64,000 nt of DNA from Methylomarinum sp. Ch1-1 (GCF_030717995.2 NZ_CP157743.1:1674001-1738000); one strand, 5' to 3'; shown: positions 43,980 through 53,728, counted from the stretch's first letter. Made by a program: numbers and translations. The notes: generated by a model from the letters alone, not told the origin.

Positions 43980-44373
43980 ATAGGTAACTTTATAAAACTA
44001 ATATCGGATTTCTGCTTTCGCAGAAAAAATAAATTGCCAAATCGGCATATTATTTAAAATTAATAAATAAATGGAATAAAAAAAAGCTATACCCGCATGT
44101 GGATATAGGACATGGAAATTGGAGAATGTGGCTCAGGAAAGGCGTTGATATCAATGTGGTCAGAGGAGACGATCGAGGCGCTATCTGTGCTTACTATACA
44201 AATCGATTAGTACATCAATAGCACGATAAGTTCCCGCTTCATGAAATGAATGACAGCGTCGTTATTTGAAAGTGATTTTTAACGAATGGGTTGGAAAAAA
44301 GGCTAGCCCAAATCTAATCTGACAGACACCCTTAAAAATAGGTATTGTCAGATCAAATCTGACTCAGGGAGGA
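43980..44373. other. AT-rich gap without a gene
   Basis: The first 130 bp are strongly AT-rich and may hold the desaturase promoter. The last 90 bp contain the inverted pair TCTGACA / TGTCAGA and a repeated AATCTGAC, a possible mobile-element scar. No coding region or RNA gene is apparent. Confidence 0.5.
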
Positions 44374-44856
44374 TTATTCCAGCGCGATATCAAAGCCGCA
44401 TGTTTCATCGCCGAGTCCGCCGATGCAGGTGATTTCTCTTGCGCGAGCTTTGCGGCCACTGATGGTTTGGACTGCGCCGGCAATTAATCCGCCCTCAAAA
44501 TGGCAAATAGGGCGACCAACGGTTTCCAAGCCGCTACAGGTGACGCATTCGTAGACATCGACATGTATTTGCGTTTCTGTGGCGACAGGCACTTCAATAA
44601 TGCCGATATTGAGGTCTTTGCACAATTGCAAAAAATCTTCTAGTTCCGTCAGTCCCAATGATATGCCGAGTTTTTTTCCGGCCAGGTAAGCCGCCCCGGA
44701 CGCGCCTCTACCGATGATGTCTTCCAGCGCGACCAGTCGTAACAAGCGGTACAAGGCCACGCCGGCGTTATCGCCCAATGTCGGGCGGACCACATTCAGG
44801 GCGTTTCCCACATCGATGTTCTTATATTCTTTGATAAGCCGTTCTTCAGTGGTCAT
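44374..44856 (-). CDS. V4R (4-vinyl reductase) domain protein
   Basis: The 160-residue single V4R domain has the conserved Cys pattern CVTCSGL, then ICHFEGGLIAG and GGLGDETCGFDIAL, which could bind a metal or small ligand. V4R domains sense hydrocarbons or act in signalling (for example in XylR-type regulators and with bacteriochlorophyll enzymes). No output domain is attached. It lies 63 bp behind the roadblock gene on the same strand, so a shared complex is plausible. Confidence 0.85.
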   Translation of the reverse strand: MTTEERLIKEYKNIDVGNALNVVRPTLGDNAGVALYRLLRLVALEDIIGRGASGAAYLAGKKLGISLGLTELEDFLQLCKDLNIGIIEVPVATETQIHVDVYECVTCSGLETVGRPICHFEGGLIAGAVQTISGRKARAREITCIGGLGDETCGFDIALE

Positions 44857-44919
44857 GGTTAATTACCTGTTTTTTTAGCGAGCCATATCGCGGTGGCTTG
44901 AATTATTGAGTTTAAAAGT

Positions 44920-45327
44920 TCACGGTCGTGCCGAGGGCAAATCATTGTTTAACGAGCTCAGGGAGTCATAGACATCTTGTAATTGCTCGGCGGTTCTTTG
45001 TATTTCCAGAAAGAGGAGTCCGAGTTTAGCCTGTTTAGTCGCCAGTACTAACAATAAAGCCTGATGACCGATTGCATTGAGCATGACATAGCCGTTGGGA
45101 GAACGCACATAGACCTGGTCTAACTCTGAGTCCATTAACTCCGAAGAGATTCTTTCTCCAACACCCAGCATCGTCGAACTCATGCCGCCAATTAAGTCTT
45201 CGTCAACTTTATGGGTTAAAACTGAGGCGGTGATTACGCCTTCGATATCAATCACGGCGCTTCCGATGACGTCTGGCGTATCACTGCAGAATTTTTTTAA
45301 ATAAAAGTTTATCTGTTCCATCGCCAT
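44920..45327 (-). CDS. Roadblock/LC7 domain protein
   Basis: The 135-residue protein has the roadblock fold pattern VIGSAVIDIEGVITAS, then SPNGYVMLNAIG and LLVLATKQAKLGLL. Bacterial members such as MglB regulate small Ras-like GTPases; no MglA-type GTPase is in view. A helix of about 25 residues extends the C-terminus. The start at 45327 keeps a GGGAG ribosome site, and the end of an inserted IS66 element is only 21 bp further upstream, so the native promoter has been displaced. Confidence 0.85.
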   Translation of the reverse strand: MAMEQINFYLKKFCSDTPDVIGSAVIDIEGVITASVLTHKVDEDLIGGMSSTMLGVGERISSELMDSELDQVYVRSPNGYVMLNAIGHQALLLVLATKQAKLGLLFLEIQRTAEQLQDVYDSLSSLNNDLPSARP

Positions 45328-45348
45328 GTTAATGGGGGCTCCCGAGAT

Positions 45349-47021
45349 GTAATTATTCAGACACCCTAACAATTGGCAAGGCCGGTACCGGCAAGCCTGA
45401 CCGCTGACTTGCGATCACTTGTGCCAAATAAATCCACGGTGACTGATTTCTTTTGCGGCAGGTTTCAATGACGCTGATTAAAATAGCGAACACACGCGTC
45501 CCATTTTCCGAGCGCGTGCCATAGCAAATGCCGCGTAAAATAACCCAGTGGCGCAACGCTCGCTCCGCTTCATTATTCGTTAAGGGCTGATGCGGTTGAT
45601 CCAGAACTTGAAAAATAGCTGCCCAGTCATTTAGCATTTCCGTGGCTAATGCTGCTGTTTTCTTATGTTCATGGGTTTTCATTTGTATACACATCTGCTG
45701 ATAGAGCAGTAATTGCAGGCGATAAGTTTCAGAAAGTGGCGTATCAGGTGGTGTTATTCGCGCTTTGCGTACCGCACCTATCAACACAGCCAGTAAATCG
45801 TGCGTTTGTTGACCAAAAAGCTGGGCGTCTCTGTTTAAGCTTTCATTGAGCCCTTTCGCTTTACGCAGAAGATGAGCCCAGCAACGTAACCGACTCAGAT
45901 ATTTGCGATAAACCGTGTAGCCATCGCTCATTAACCAACCATTAAAGTCGTCGCCTAAAAGATTTTCCAATAATTCAGCGCTACGCGTAGCAATCCAATA
46001 GGCTGTGACGCGATTCGTACTGAACACCCATAACCAAAGAAAAGTCGTGTGCTCCATCCAGGAGGTTTCGTCTACATGCAGCAATTCGCTGTTAATGATT
46101 TCTTGTGCAAACTCATCTTCAAGCGGCATAGCCGCTGCGCCACTTTCATGCAGGGTATTATTGATGGTGCCAACACTTAATTTAATACCTAACCAGTCAT
46201 ATAAAAATTCCTGAATACGCTCACGCGATAGGCGCATACGGTAGGCAAGACAAACAATCATTGCTGCCAGTCCAGGCCCCACTAAACGCCATTCAGTTCG
46301 GCTAATACCCGGCAATTGAGCATGACTGCTACGACTGACTTCTTTGCGCGTGATATGTCCATTGGCGCACACTACTTCATAGAGAGTGTGCTTGGTATGG
46401 GTGACTAGAATGCCTGGATACTCAACATCGCCCCATTCGACATTGATTGTTTCATACGCGGCATAGGCGATAGCATGACGCGGCTCTAATGTTTGATGGC
46501 AGCAGGCACATATTTCAGGGTAATGATCTTGATAGTGGGTAATGGCTAGCTTTTGTGTTCGGCCAAAGCCTTGTGCGCCTGGTTGTTTGCCGGGTTTGCG
46601 GGGTTCTTGATGTTCATTGTTAGGATCAGCGGACTGTTGCTGATCTTTTTTAGAAGGCGACGGGGGGGGGACGGTGTCTTCCGTTTCAGCAGACTTATCG
46701 ATCTCCGTTTGTTCTTGATCGTTTGTATTATCTGTAGCTGCTTTATCCCAAGGCGCTTCGCTGCTAGGTGGACGAGAGCTGTTGCGCGAATTTTGGCTTA
46801 AGCGCTCACGCGCTTCTTTTAGGTCGTTAAGTAACTTAATCGATAGGTAACGTAATTCCTCTTCCGGTAAATTGAGAAGCTCGTCTTCATCGATTTGGCT
46901 TAGGTCCTGGTTACTGAGTTGCATGGGATAAATACTAAGGCTTCTTAATGGATTTGTACAATGTTCTTGTGTCGGTTTGTCAATTATTTTGTATTTTCAG
47001 CTAGGGTGTGTGAATACTTAC
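45349..47021 (-). mobile_element. Complete IS66-family insertion sequence, single-ORF type, 8-bp target duplication
   Basis: The 1673-bp element has 20-bp inverted ends with 18 matches: GTAATTATTCAGACACCC on the left and, inverted, GTAAGTATTCACACACCC on the right. It is flanked by perfect CCCGAGAT duplications (45341-45348 and 47022-47029). GTAA ends and 8-bp duplications are typical of IS66. Only the transposase is encoded; the small tnpA and tnpB genes of classical IS66 are absent, as in the ISBst12-like group. The intact state suggests recent arrival. Confidence 0.93.
45353..46924 (-). CDS. IS66-family transposase
   Basis: The 523-residue DDE transposase has an N-terminal leucine-rich helix and a SQNSRNSSRPPSS linker. 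A zinc-binding motif (ICACCHQTL) follows, then the catalytic Asp in LLHVDETSW, the Asp in WLMSDGYTVY and the Glu in NNEAERALRHW. It ends with the C-terminal IS66 domain (ICYGTRSENGTRVFAILISVIETC). All three acids are present, so the enzyme looks active. The stop codon lies inside the terminal inverted repeat. A Pro/Gln-rich, charged stretch near residues 60-110 is typical of the family. Confidence 0.95.
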   Translation of the reverse strand: MQLSNQDLSQIDEDELLNLPEEELRYLSIKLLNDLKEARERLSQNSRNSSRPPSSEAPWDKAATDNTNDQEQTEIDKSAETEDTVPPPSPSKKDQQQSADPNNEHQEPRKPGKQPGAQGFGRTQKLAITHYQDHYPEICACCHQTLEPRHAIAYAAYETINVEWGDVEYPGILVTHTKHTLYEVVCANGHITRKEVSRSSHAQLPGISRTEWRLVGPGLAAMIVCLAYRMRLSRERIQEFLYDWLGIKLSVGTINNTLHESGAAAMPLEDEFAQEIINSELLHVDETSWMEHTTFLWLWVFSTNRVTAYWIATRSAELLENLLGDDFNGWLMSDGYTVYRKYLSRLRCWAHLLRKAKGLNESLNRDAQLFGQQTHDLLAVLIGAVRKARITPPDTPLSETYRLQLLLYQQMCIQMKTHEHKKTAALATEMLNDWAAIFQVLDQPHQPLTNNEAERALRHWVILRGICYGTRSENGTRVFAILISVIETCRKRNQSPWIYLAQVIASQRSGLPVPALPIVRVSE

Positions 47022-47537
47022 CCCGAGATTAATATTTATGCGCTCTTAGTTTGCCGGTTCATTCATTATCGAGATAAATAATAAAATTTCTGAGACTTAT
47101 TAATCATTAATAACAATAAGGGAATGATTTCGGTGAAAAGAGCTATGTCCTCTAACCCTCATCGTTATACATAAGTCAAAAAAACCAATGCGCTTTCTAT
47201 ATTGTCACAGGATTGATTGATAAGATGTATTCCGATCGGCGTAAAGAGTGAGCGTTCCGTTGGAGATTGATGGGATTGAATGTTTATGGATGTCCTCACA
47301 AGCATGCCTGCGCTCTGTGCCGGAATGCTCCTGGGAGTGCAAAAGCTTGAGCTTTTGCTTAAAAAAGCTCAAGCTTTTTTACTCCGACGTCATTGCGCAT
47401 GAGGCTCAACGCGATGTCGAGACAAGATGTGTATAACGATGAGCCTCTAACCATGAATTGAAAATATTATATATGGCCAACTCAGTGTTTATGGTAAGGT
47501 TAAACTAAGCTCGGATTTAAAGCATGGCATATAGGCA
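47022..47537. other. Gap of about 520 bp with a terminator-like hairpin
   Basis: It is AT-rich and starts with the target duplication of the IS66 element. It would include the former upstream region of the roadblock gene. Apart from the hairpin near 47350 nothing was recognised, and a small open frame at 47248-47436 has no ribosome site or homology. Confidence 0.5.
47341..47383 (+). terminator. Strong hairpin followed by T run
   Basis: AGCTTGAGCTTTT and AAAAGCTCAAGCT form a 13-bp stem followed by TTTTTT. It looks like a rho-independent terminator or an attenuator before the DUF427-egt genes, although no gene precedes it on this strand. Confidence 0.6.
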
Positions 47538-47819
47538 ATGAAAGCGATCTGGAAGAATTCTCTTATTGCAGAAAGTGATGATATTATCGAGGTCGAGGGT
47601 AATTGTTATTTTCCTGCAGCCTCGGTTAATCATCAATTTTTGCGTGCAAGCAACAGCCATACCGTGTGCCCTTGGAAAGGCGAGGCTAGCTATTACGATG
47701 TCGTCGTCGGCAATGACGTGAACCGGGATGCGGCTTGGTATTATCCAGAACCTAAGGCAAAAGCTCTGAACATAAAAAATCGCATCGCGTTTTGGCGGGG
47801 CGTCGAAGTGACCGAGTAA
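47538..47819 (+). CDS. DUF427 domain protein
   Basis: The 93-residue protein has the DUF427 pattern from VEGNCYFPAASVNHQFL through HTVCPWKGEASYYDV to AAWYYPEPKAKA. The fold is small, and the function is unknown. It lies 53 bp before egtB, which may be transcribed with it. Confidence 0.88.
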   Translation: MKAIWKNSLIAESDDIIEVEGNCYFPAASVNHQFLRASNSHTVCPWKGEASYYDVVVGNDVNRDAAWYYPEPKAKALNIKNRIAFWRGVEVTE

Positions 47820-47872
47820 CGGATAGAGGCAGGTCAATGTTTCAATGCGGTTATTTGATATCACGGTAAACC

Positions 47873-49153
47873 ATGAGTAACAGTCCTAACTCGACTTTCA
47901 GCTTAAACGACCTTGGAGGCTTATTTAGGCGGGTTCGCCGGCAGAGTGAATTACTTTGCGAGCCGCTGATTGCCGAGGACTATGTGGTTCAGACGATGCC
48001 GGACGTCAGTCCGCCCAAATGGCATTTGGCTCATGTCAGTTGGTTTTTCGAAACATTTATTCTGATTCCTTTTCACCCCGGTTATCGCCGGTTTAATCGG
48101 CAGTTCCACGATCTCTTCAATTCTTATTATCAAGGTGTCGGCACGCCGTTTCCGAGGCCCAGGCGTGGCTTGCTGAGCAGGCCTTCGGTAGTCGAGGTTT
48201 ACCGTTACAGAAAACACGTCGACCGTTTTGTCGAGGAATTGATCGCCGGCTTGGATCGACAGCCGGATTGCGAAAGGATTCAGCAATTGCTGATACTCGG
48301 TCTTAATCACGAACAACAGCACCAAGAGTTGCTGATGACCGATATCAAGCATATTTTTGCGCAAAATCCACTATTTCCCTGCTACTGCGAACAACGGCAT
48401 TGCGATAAGCAGGCGCTGAATGTCGATTTGGAATGGATCAAAATTACGGGTGGCGAAGTGAATCAAGGCTATGATGGGGACGTTTTTCATTTCGATAACG
48501 AATCGCCCCGCCATAAAGTGCTGCTGAATGATTTTTTTCTGGCCAATCGTCTAATCACCAATGCCGAATATCTTGATTTTGTTCGCGATGGCGGTTATCA
48601 AAATCCATTGCTGTGGCTGTCGGATGGCTGGGCGATCCTGCAAAAAGAGTCGTGGAATGCGCCATTATATTGGCAGGAGTTGGATGGGGAATGGCGGGTC
48701 ATGACCTTGAGTGGCTTGCAGACGCTGGAATTCGACGAGCCGGTTTGCCATATCAGTTATTACGAAGCCGACGCCTATGCGAACTGGGCAGGCAAGCGTT
48801 TACCCACCGAATCGGAATGGGAACATGCGGCAAATCAAGGCTCGATTGCAAGGGGGAATTTCCTGGAATCCGGATTGTTTCATCCGCGTCCGGCGCTCTC
48901 CGGTCAGGGGCTGATGCAAATGTTCGGCGATGTTTGGGAATGGACGCAAAGTCCTTATAGTGCTTATCCCGGCTATCGTATACCTGAGGGCGCGGTCGGC
49001 GAATACAATGGCAAATTCATGTGCAATCAAATGGTGTTGCGGGGAGGGTCTTGTGCGACGCCGGAAAGTCATATCCGCAAATCCTACCGCAATTTCTTTT
49101 ACCCCCATAACCGTTGGCAGTTTATGGGGTTACGTTTGGCGGCGGATGCATGA
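47873..49153 (+). CDS. egtB: Ergothioneine biosynthesis protein EgtB (iron-dependent sulfoxide synthase)
   Basis: The 426-residue protein has a DinB-like N-terminal domain with iron ligands in WHLAHVSWFFE and GLNHEQQHQELL. A formylglycine-generating-enzyme-like C-terminal domain closes the active site (ISYYEADAYANWAGKRLPTE and FGDVWEWTQSPY, ending LRGGS...FMGLRLAAD). It joins hercynine to a thiol donor (cysteine or gamma-glutamylcysteine) with oxygen. Its stop overlaps the egtD start as ATGA. The two genes form the minimal route to ergothioneine, the final C-S lyase not being adjacent. Confidence 0.92.
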   Translation: MSNSPNSTFSLNDLGGLFRRVRRQSELLCEPLIAEDYVVQTMPDVSPPKWHLAHVSWFFETFILIPFHPGYRRFNRQFHDLFNSYYQGVGTPFPRPRRGLLSRPSVVEVYRYRKHVDRFVEELIAGLDRQPDCERIQQLLILGLNHEQQHQELLMTDIKHIFAQNPLFPCYCEQRHCDKQALNVDLEWIKITGGEVNQGYDGDVFHFDNESPRHKVLLNDFFLANRLITNAEYLDFVRDGGYQNPLLWLSDGWAILQKESWNAPLYWQELDGEWRVMTLSGLQTLEFDEPVCHISYYEADAYANWAGKRLPTESEWEHAANQGSIARGNFLESGLFHPRPALSGQGLMQMFGDVWEWTQSPYSAYPGYRIPEGAVGEYNGKFMCNQMVLRGGSCATPESHIRKSYRNFFYPHNRWQFMGLRLAADA

Positions 49154-50115
49154 CGATTTCCAATCGACTTCATTTTCACGATTTTCAGCCTGCGCTAGGC
49201 GATATCAAAGACGATGTGCTCAGCGGCTTGCAAACAGAACAAAAAGTCATCGCGCCGAAATATTTTTATGATGCCCATGGTTCAAAGCTGTTCGATCGGA
49301 TTTGCCGGTTGCCGGAATATTACCTGACCCGGACGGAAATTGGATTGTTGAAACAATACGGCAGTGAAATCGCGGAATGTATCGGCAGCGGCGCGACCTT
49401 ATTCGAGCTGGGTAGCGGAAGCAGCAGCAAGATCCGCTTATTGCTCGATGCCGTCAGGCCGTCCATTTATGTGCCGATGGATATTTCAAAAGAACATCTG
49501 TTTGGCGCTGCCTCCAGTCTGGCCAACGACTATGACTGGCTCGAAATTCATGCCGTTTGTATCGATTATTCGAATTCCTGGCAATTGCCCCGATCACTGC
49601 AGGGAAACCGCAGAATCGCTTATTTTCCTGGCTCGAGCATCGGCAATTTACACGATAATGAAGCCCACGCCTTGTTGAAACGCATTGCCGAGCTGGTCGG
49701 CGTTGACGGCGGCTTATTGATAGGCGTGGATCTGATTAAGAATGTCAAATTGCTGGAAGCGGCTTATAACGACCGTCAACAGGTGACGGCCGCATTCAAC
49801 AAGAATTTATTGACGCGGCTCAATCGCGAATTGAATGCGGATTTCCGATTGGAACGCTTCGAACATCAGGCCTTTTATAATCGGGACATGAACCGCATCG
49901 AAATGCATTTGTCGAGCATCTGCTCACAGTTTATTCAGGTCGCCGGTCAGCGTTTTCATTTTAGAGCTGGCGAGACGATACATACCGAAAATTCCTATAA
50001 GTACAGCATCGCCGGATTTCATCAGCTAGCCTTACGCTCCGGGTTTGCTGCGGTCAAGGTCTGGGTCGACCGGGACAATTTATTCAGCATTCATTATCTG
50101 GAAAGCCGCCGATGA
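49150..50115 (+). CDS. egtD: L-histidine N-alpha-methyltransferase EgtD
   Basis: The 321-residue enzyme trimethylates histidine to hercynine. Markers are IAPKYFYDAHGSKLFDRI, the SAM motif TLFELGSGSSSKIRLLLDA, YVPMDISKEHL, and FPGSSIGNLHDNEA. The C-terminal region contains MHLSSICSQ. The frame runs in from 49114 within egtB, but ATG at 49150 is the correct start by homology and by overlap with the egtB stop. It ends 17 bp from the convergent GGDEF-EAL gene. Confidence 0.93.
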   Translation: MTISNRLHFHDFQPALGDIKDDVLSGLQTEQKVIAPKYFYDAHGSKLFDRICRLPEYYLTRTEIGLLKQYGSEIAECIGSGATLFELGSGSSSKIRLLLDAVRPSIYVPMDISKEHLFGAASSLANDYDWLEIHAVCIDYSNSWQLPRSLQGNRRIAYFPGSSIGNLHDNEAHALLKRIAELVGVDGGLLIGVDLIKNVKLLEAAYNDRQQVTAAFNKNLLTRLNRELNADFRLERFEHQAFYNRDMNRIEMHLSSICSQFIQVAGQRFHFRAGETIHTENSYKYSIAGFHQLALRSGFAAVKVWVDRDNLFSIHYLESRR

Positions 50116-50132
50116 AGGGAGGGCGGCAAATC

Positions 50133-52901
50133 TTAAGCCGTTTCGGCCATAGCGGGTCTGGTGTTCAACTCCTGAGCGGCAACCGGCTTCGAGAACCAAT
50201 AGCCCTGGACGGCGTCGCAGCCATGGTCGGTCAGAAATTGCAATTGCTGCTCGGTTTCGACGCCTTCGGCGATCACTTTCTTGTGCAACGCATGGGACAT
50301 GGCGATCACTGCATGGACCACAGCCTGGTCTGTCGTGCTATGCAGGATGTTGTGAATAAAGGATTGGTCGATCTTGATATAGTTGGCCGGCAGATTTTTC
50401 ATATGGACTAATGAAGAATAACCGGTGCCGAAGTCATCGATGGCGATGAAAACGCCGGCATTAGTCAGTTGCTCCATGGTCTTGATGGCGATATCCGGGG
50501 TTTTCAACAGTGCGCTTTCGTTGATTTCCAATTCTATCCAATCACAACGGGCATGGTGAGCGCTAATTTGCTCGATGATGTTCTTGGCCAGTTCCAGATT
50601 GATCAATTCCAGCGCGGAAATGTTGATGGCGATCTTGCCAAAGTCGATGCCTGTCTGGGACCAACAGACCGCCTGATGGCAGACCTGACGAATCATCCAG
50701 CGGCTCAATTCGCAGATCAATCCGCTTTCCTCGGCCAGCGGAATAAACTCGACAGGCGAGATCTCGCCTAACTCCGGATGTTGCCAACGCATTAAGGCTT
50801 CATAACCGATTAATTGATGACTGCGCGCGCAATGCTTGGACTGGTAAACGACTTTTAACTCAAAGGTGTCGTCGTAACATTGTTGCGCCAATGCCTTGCT
50901 TAGGTCCCGCTCAAGGATCAAGCGGCGATTGTTGTTATGTTGCTGATCACTCGAACAGAATGCGAAGCCCTTTTTGCCTTTCTTGGCAAAATACATCGCA
51001 TCATCGGCTTGTTGCAGTAGGGTGTCGATGTCATTGCCATGCTGGGGGAAAATGGCGATGCCTATGCTGGAACCCAATCGAAATTGCTGTTCGTTCAGTT
51101 CATAGGGTTTTGAAAATTTTTTCTGCAGTTTTTTGGCGACGATTTTAGCGGCTTCGGCATCGGCCCCGGGCAGAATCAACGTGAATTCATCGCCTCCCAT
51201 TCTTGCCGCGATATCCGATTCACGCACGACCGATTTGAGTCGGGCGGCGGTTTCTTTCAGGACCTCGTCACCGGCAGCATGGCCGAGGCTGTCGTTGACA
51301 AATTTAAACCGGTCCACGTCGAGAAATAACAAGGCCATCGGCTCTTGATTACGTTGGCAGAGAGCGATCATTTGTTCGGCCCGGTCGGTGAATAAGCGGC
51401 GATTGGCCAGCCCCGTCAAGTCGTCGTAATATGACAGCCAATTCAGACGTGCGCAGGTTTGTTTCAGCAGGGTGATGTCATGGGCAATACCTTCCACCCC
51501 GATGCATTGCTCGTTGTCATCGAGCAGGGGGTTGGCCAGAACCTCCAGGCAGCGTTTATGTCCTTCATTGTCGTAGAGTTCGATTTGATAAATAGGCACT
51601 TTTTCGCCGTTCAGGCAACGGGCGGTATAATCGCCAATCTTGGCGTTATCGGGATGGTCGGTTAAAAATTGGCTGTAATGGCTGGAAAATTGTTCGATGC
51701 TGTAGCCCAATATCGTCGTTACCGATGGACTCAAATAAGTGAATACGCCATCCGGGTTTTGTCGATAAAAAAAGTATTCGTCCTGCAGGTTTTCCACCAA
51801 ACTGCGGTATTTTTGTTCGCTATGCTGCAATTGGTGCGTACGCTGTGAAACCTGGTTTTCAAGATCTTGTTTCAATGAGTTCAGCTCTTCATTGGCTTGC
51901 TGCAATTTATTGCGAGTTAACGTAATGCGTCGATTCTTGCGTTTCATTTGGCCGATCCAAATCAGCAAAGCCAAGGAGATCAACAGTAACGAAATAACGA
52001 CCTTAGCGATGGTTTCATAGTCAACCGGTAGTTTCGTCGGCGCATACCATTTGTCGTTAATGGCTTGTTTTTCCGCCGGACTTATCGCGTCCAAGCCTTT
52101 TTGTAAAATCCCGGCCAAGATCGGCCAGTCGCTGCGGACAGCGATGCTTTCGTTTGCGCTGTTGTGGTCATAGAAGGACGTGAATTTGATTTGACTGAAT
52201 TGGTGCTTATTTTGCAGATAGTAGCTGGTGGCGAAGAAGATGATGGCGGCGTCGGCCTGACGTGTTTCGATCGCGACCAAGGCGTCTCGCATACTGTCGA
52301 CATAGTATGGAGTGATGCTGGGAAACTCTTCGAGTACGCGCAGCGAATATTGATAATTCTCGACCAGCGCGACCGTCTTGCCGGCCAGGCCGCTGCGGTC
52401 TTTTATCTGCTGATTGTTCTTATGGGTCACGATCACCAGAGACTTGAATACATAGGGCTTGGTGAACTCAAATTGGAATTTACGCTCCGGTCTGTTCACC
52501 ATCGTTGCGATGACATCGACTTCCTTATCGAGAGCGGCCGGATAAATATCGCTCCAAAGCGTTCTTTGATCGATCTCGAAGTCAATGTCGAGTTTTTCGC
52601 TGATCAATTTAATCGTGTCATAGGCGATGCCTTTGATGTGACCGCCTTGATCGATAAAGCTGTAAGGGGGAAAGTGGCCGTCGAAGGCAATACGAACAGG
52701 TTCATGGGCTTTAAGCCAAGCTTTTTCATCGTCGTCTAGGATGACGACTTTCGAGGGCGCCGGGGTCGGCGTTTTCACGCCGCCATGCCATGGTAGATAG
52801 CGCACGGCTGACATCAACAGTAGCGCCGCGGCGATAGTGAATAACAATATTTTAAAAGTTTTGACCACAAACTTTCCTTGAGCTGACATGATTTTGTTCA
52901 T
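50133..52901 (-). CDS. Membrane-bound diguanylate cyclase/phosphodiesterase with periplasmic substrate-binding sensor
   Basis: The 922-residue protein has membrane segments near residues 13-32 and 285-305. Between them is a bacterial extracellular solute-binding (SBP_bac_3) sensor (PVRIAFDGHFPPYSFIDQGG). After a coiled coil comes a PAS domain, then GGDEF with the intact signature RMGGDEFTLIL and an I-site RESD five residues before it, and an EAL domain with YEALMRWQHP, IAIDDFGTGYSS and IKIDQSF. Both catalytic parts look active, so it can make or degrade cyclic di-GMP in response to a small ligand such as an amino acid. It stands alone. Confidence 0.93.
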   Translation of the reverse strand: MNKIMSAQGKFVVKTFKILLFTIAAALLLMSAVRYLPWHGGVKTPTPAPSKVVILDDDEKAWLKAHEPVRIAFDGHFPPYSFIDQGGHIKGIAYDTIKLISEKLDIDFEIDQRTLWSDIYPAALDKEVDVIATMVNRPERKFQFEFTKPYVFKSLVIVTHKNNQQIKDRSGLAGKTVALVENYQYSLRVLEEFPSITPYYVDSMRDALVAIETRQADAAIIFFATSYYLQNKHQFSQIKFTSFYDHNSANESIAVRSDWPILAGILQKGLDAISPAEKQAINDKWYAPTKLPVDYETIAKVVISLLLISLALLIWIGQMKRKNRRITLTRNKLQQANEELNSLKQDLENQVSQRTHQLQHSEQKYRSLVENLQDEYFFYRQNPDGVFTYLSPSVTTILGYSIEQFSSHYSQFLTDHPDNAKIGDYTARCLNGEKVPIYQIELYDNEGHKRCLEVLANPLLDDNEQCIGVEGIAHDITLLKQTCARLNWLSYYDDLTGLANRRLFTDRAEQMIALCQRNQEPMALLFLDVDRFKFVNDSLGHAAGDEVLKETAARLKSVVRESDIAARMGGDEFTLILPGADAEAAKIVAKKLQKKFSKPYELNEQQFRLGSSIGIAIFPQHGNDIDTLLQQADDAMYFAKKGKKGFAFCSSDQQHNNNRRLILERDLSKALAQQCYDDTFELKVVYQSKHCARSHQLIGYEALMRWQHPELGEISPVEFIPLAEESGLICELSRWMIRQVCHQAVCWSQTGIDFGKIAINISALELINLELAKNIIEQISAHHARCDWIELEINESALLKTPDIAIKTMEQLTNAGVFIAIDDFGTGYSSLVHMKNLPANYIKIDQSFIHNILHSTTDQAVVHAVIAMSHALHKKVIAEGVETEQQLQFLTDHGCDAVQGYWFSKPVAAQELNTRPAMAETA

Positions 52902-53728
52902 TTGAGTCTATGGGCGAAATCTTAAGGTAAACTTACTGTAGCGCCGGTAAAAAGAGGTAAAAAGTGAACTGGATAACAAGTTTAGGATTTACCCGAAAGG
53001 TTTGAAAAAGAGACTGTTACAACGTGATGAAGGTTCAGTTTGTGGCGGGAATAGATGTTCTGTTCACAGTCAACAAAATCATATCGATTTCTGCCAGGGT
53101 TAATCGACGCCGGAATCGCATAATGCCATGAGTTGCATGAAGTTCGGGTGGATCAAGCGCAGCGGATCCACCAATAAATTTATCCCATTTAGAGCTCTCG
53201 CCGCCTGGTCTCCATGGGATGAAACCCATGGGTCGAATGAAGCTTCTCGCGCCGAGGGCGGCGTTCCCAAGGTATTGTGATTAATTTGGATGCCCTTGGT
53301 TCGTAGGGCGGATAATATCCACATTTTATTTGTTAGAACTCACTGGGTCGTTCTAACGTCACGGCGAGGCAACATGACGGAGCGCGGTGACACTGTTTTG
53401 GTGCATAAAAGCGTTGTGTCGGATAATATTTTTCCATAGGCGCACAAGTGTATTGACAGCTTAGAAGTCACATGTAATGGTTTAGCTGAATAGACGGACG
53501 GCTTCTTTTGTTCGGCGGCCTGGCGGATTGGTCGGGAAAGGGTTGAATGTCGAATCTCAGCCTTTGCCGATGAGCTGGCAAAGATGACTGGAGTCATTTG
53601 AACAGCATCATTTTAAAACTGGAGACCGATGAAAACGCATGAGAACGTGTCCGGACCTTCAGTTCGTTGTTCGTATCCGCTCGCTGAAGCGAGTGATTGT
53701 AAAGTTCACCTACAAACAAGGGCGCATT
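52902..53728. other. Gap of about 830 bp with worn repeats and the gnd leader
   Basis: Near 53143-53175 is a REP-like palindrome (GTGGATC...GGATCCAC), and near 53240-53270 GCGCCGAGGGCGGCGTTCC resembles part of repeat X. GTAGGGCGGATAATATCCAC lies at 53305. The last 250 bp before gnd show no clear promoter, riboswitch or gene. Confidence 0.5.

Noticed and set aside
45356-47014. Shorter IS66 boundaries using only the 13-bp inner inverted repeat
   Set aside because: They give no target duplication. Extending to the GTAA ends gives an 18/20 inverted repeat and a perfect 8-bp duplication.
47248-47436. Small open frame before the DUF427 gene
   Set aside because: It runs through the terminator-like hairpin, has no ribosome site and no homology.
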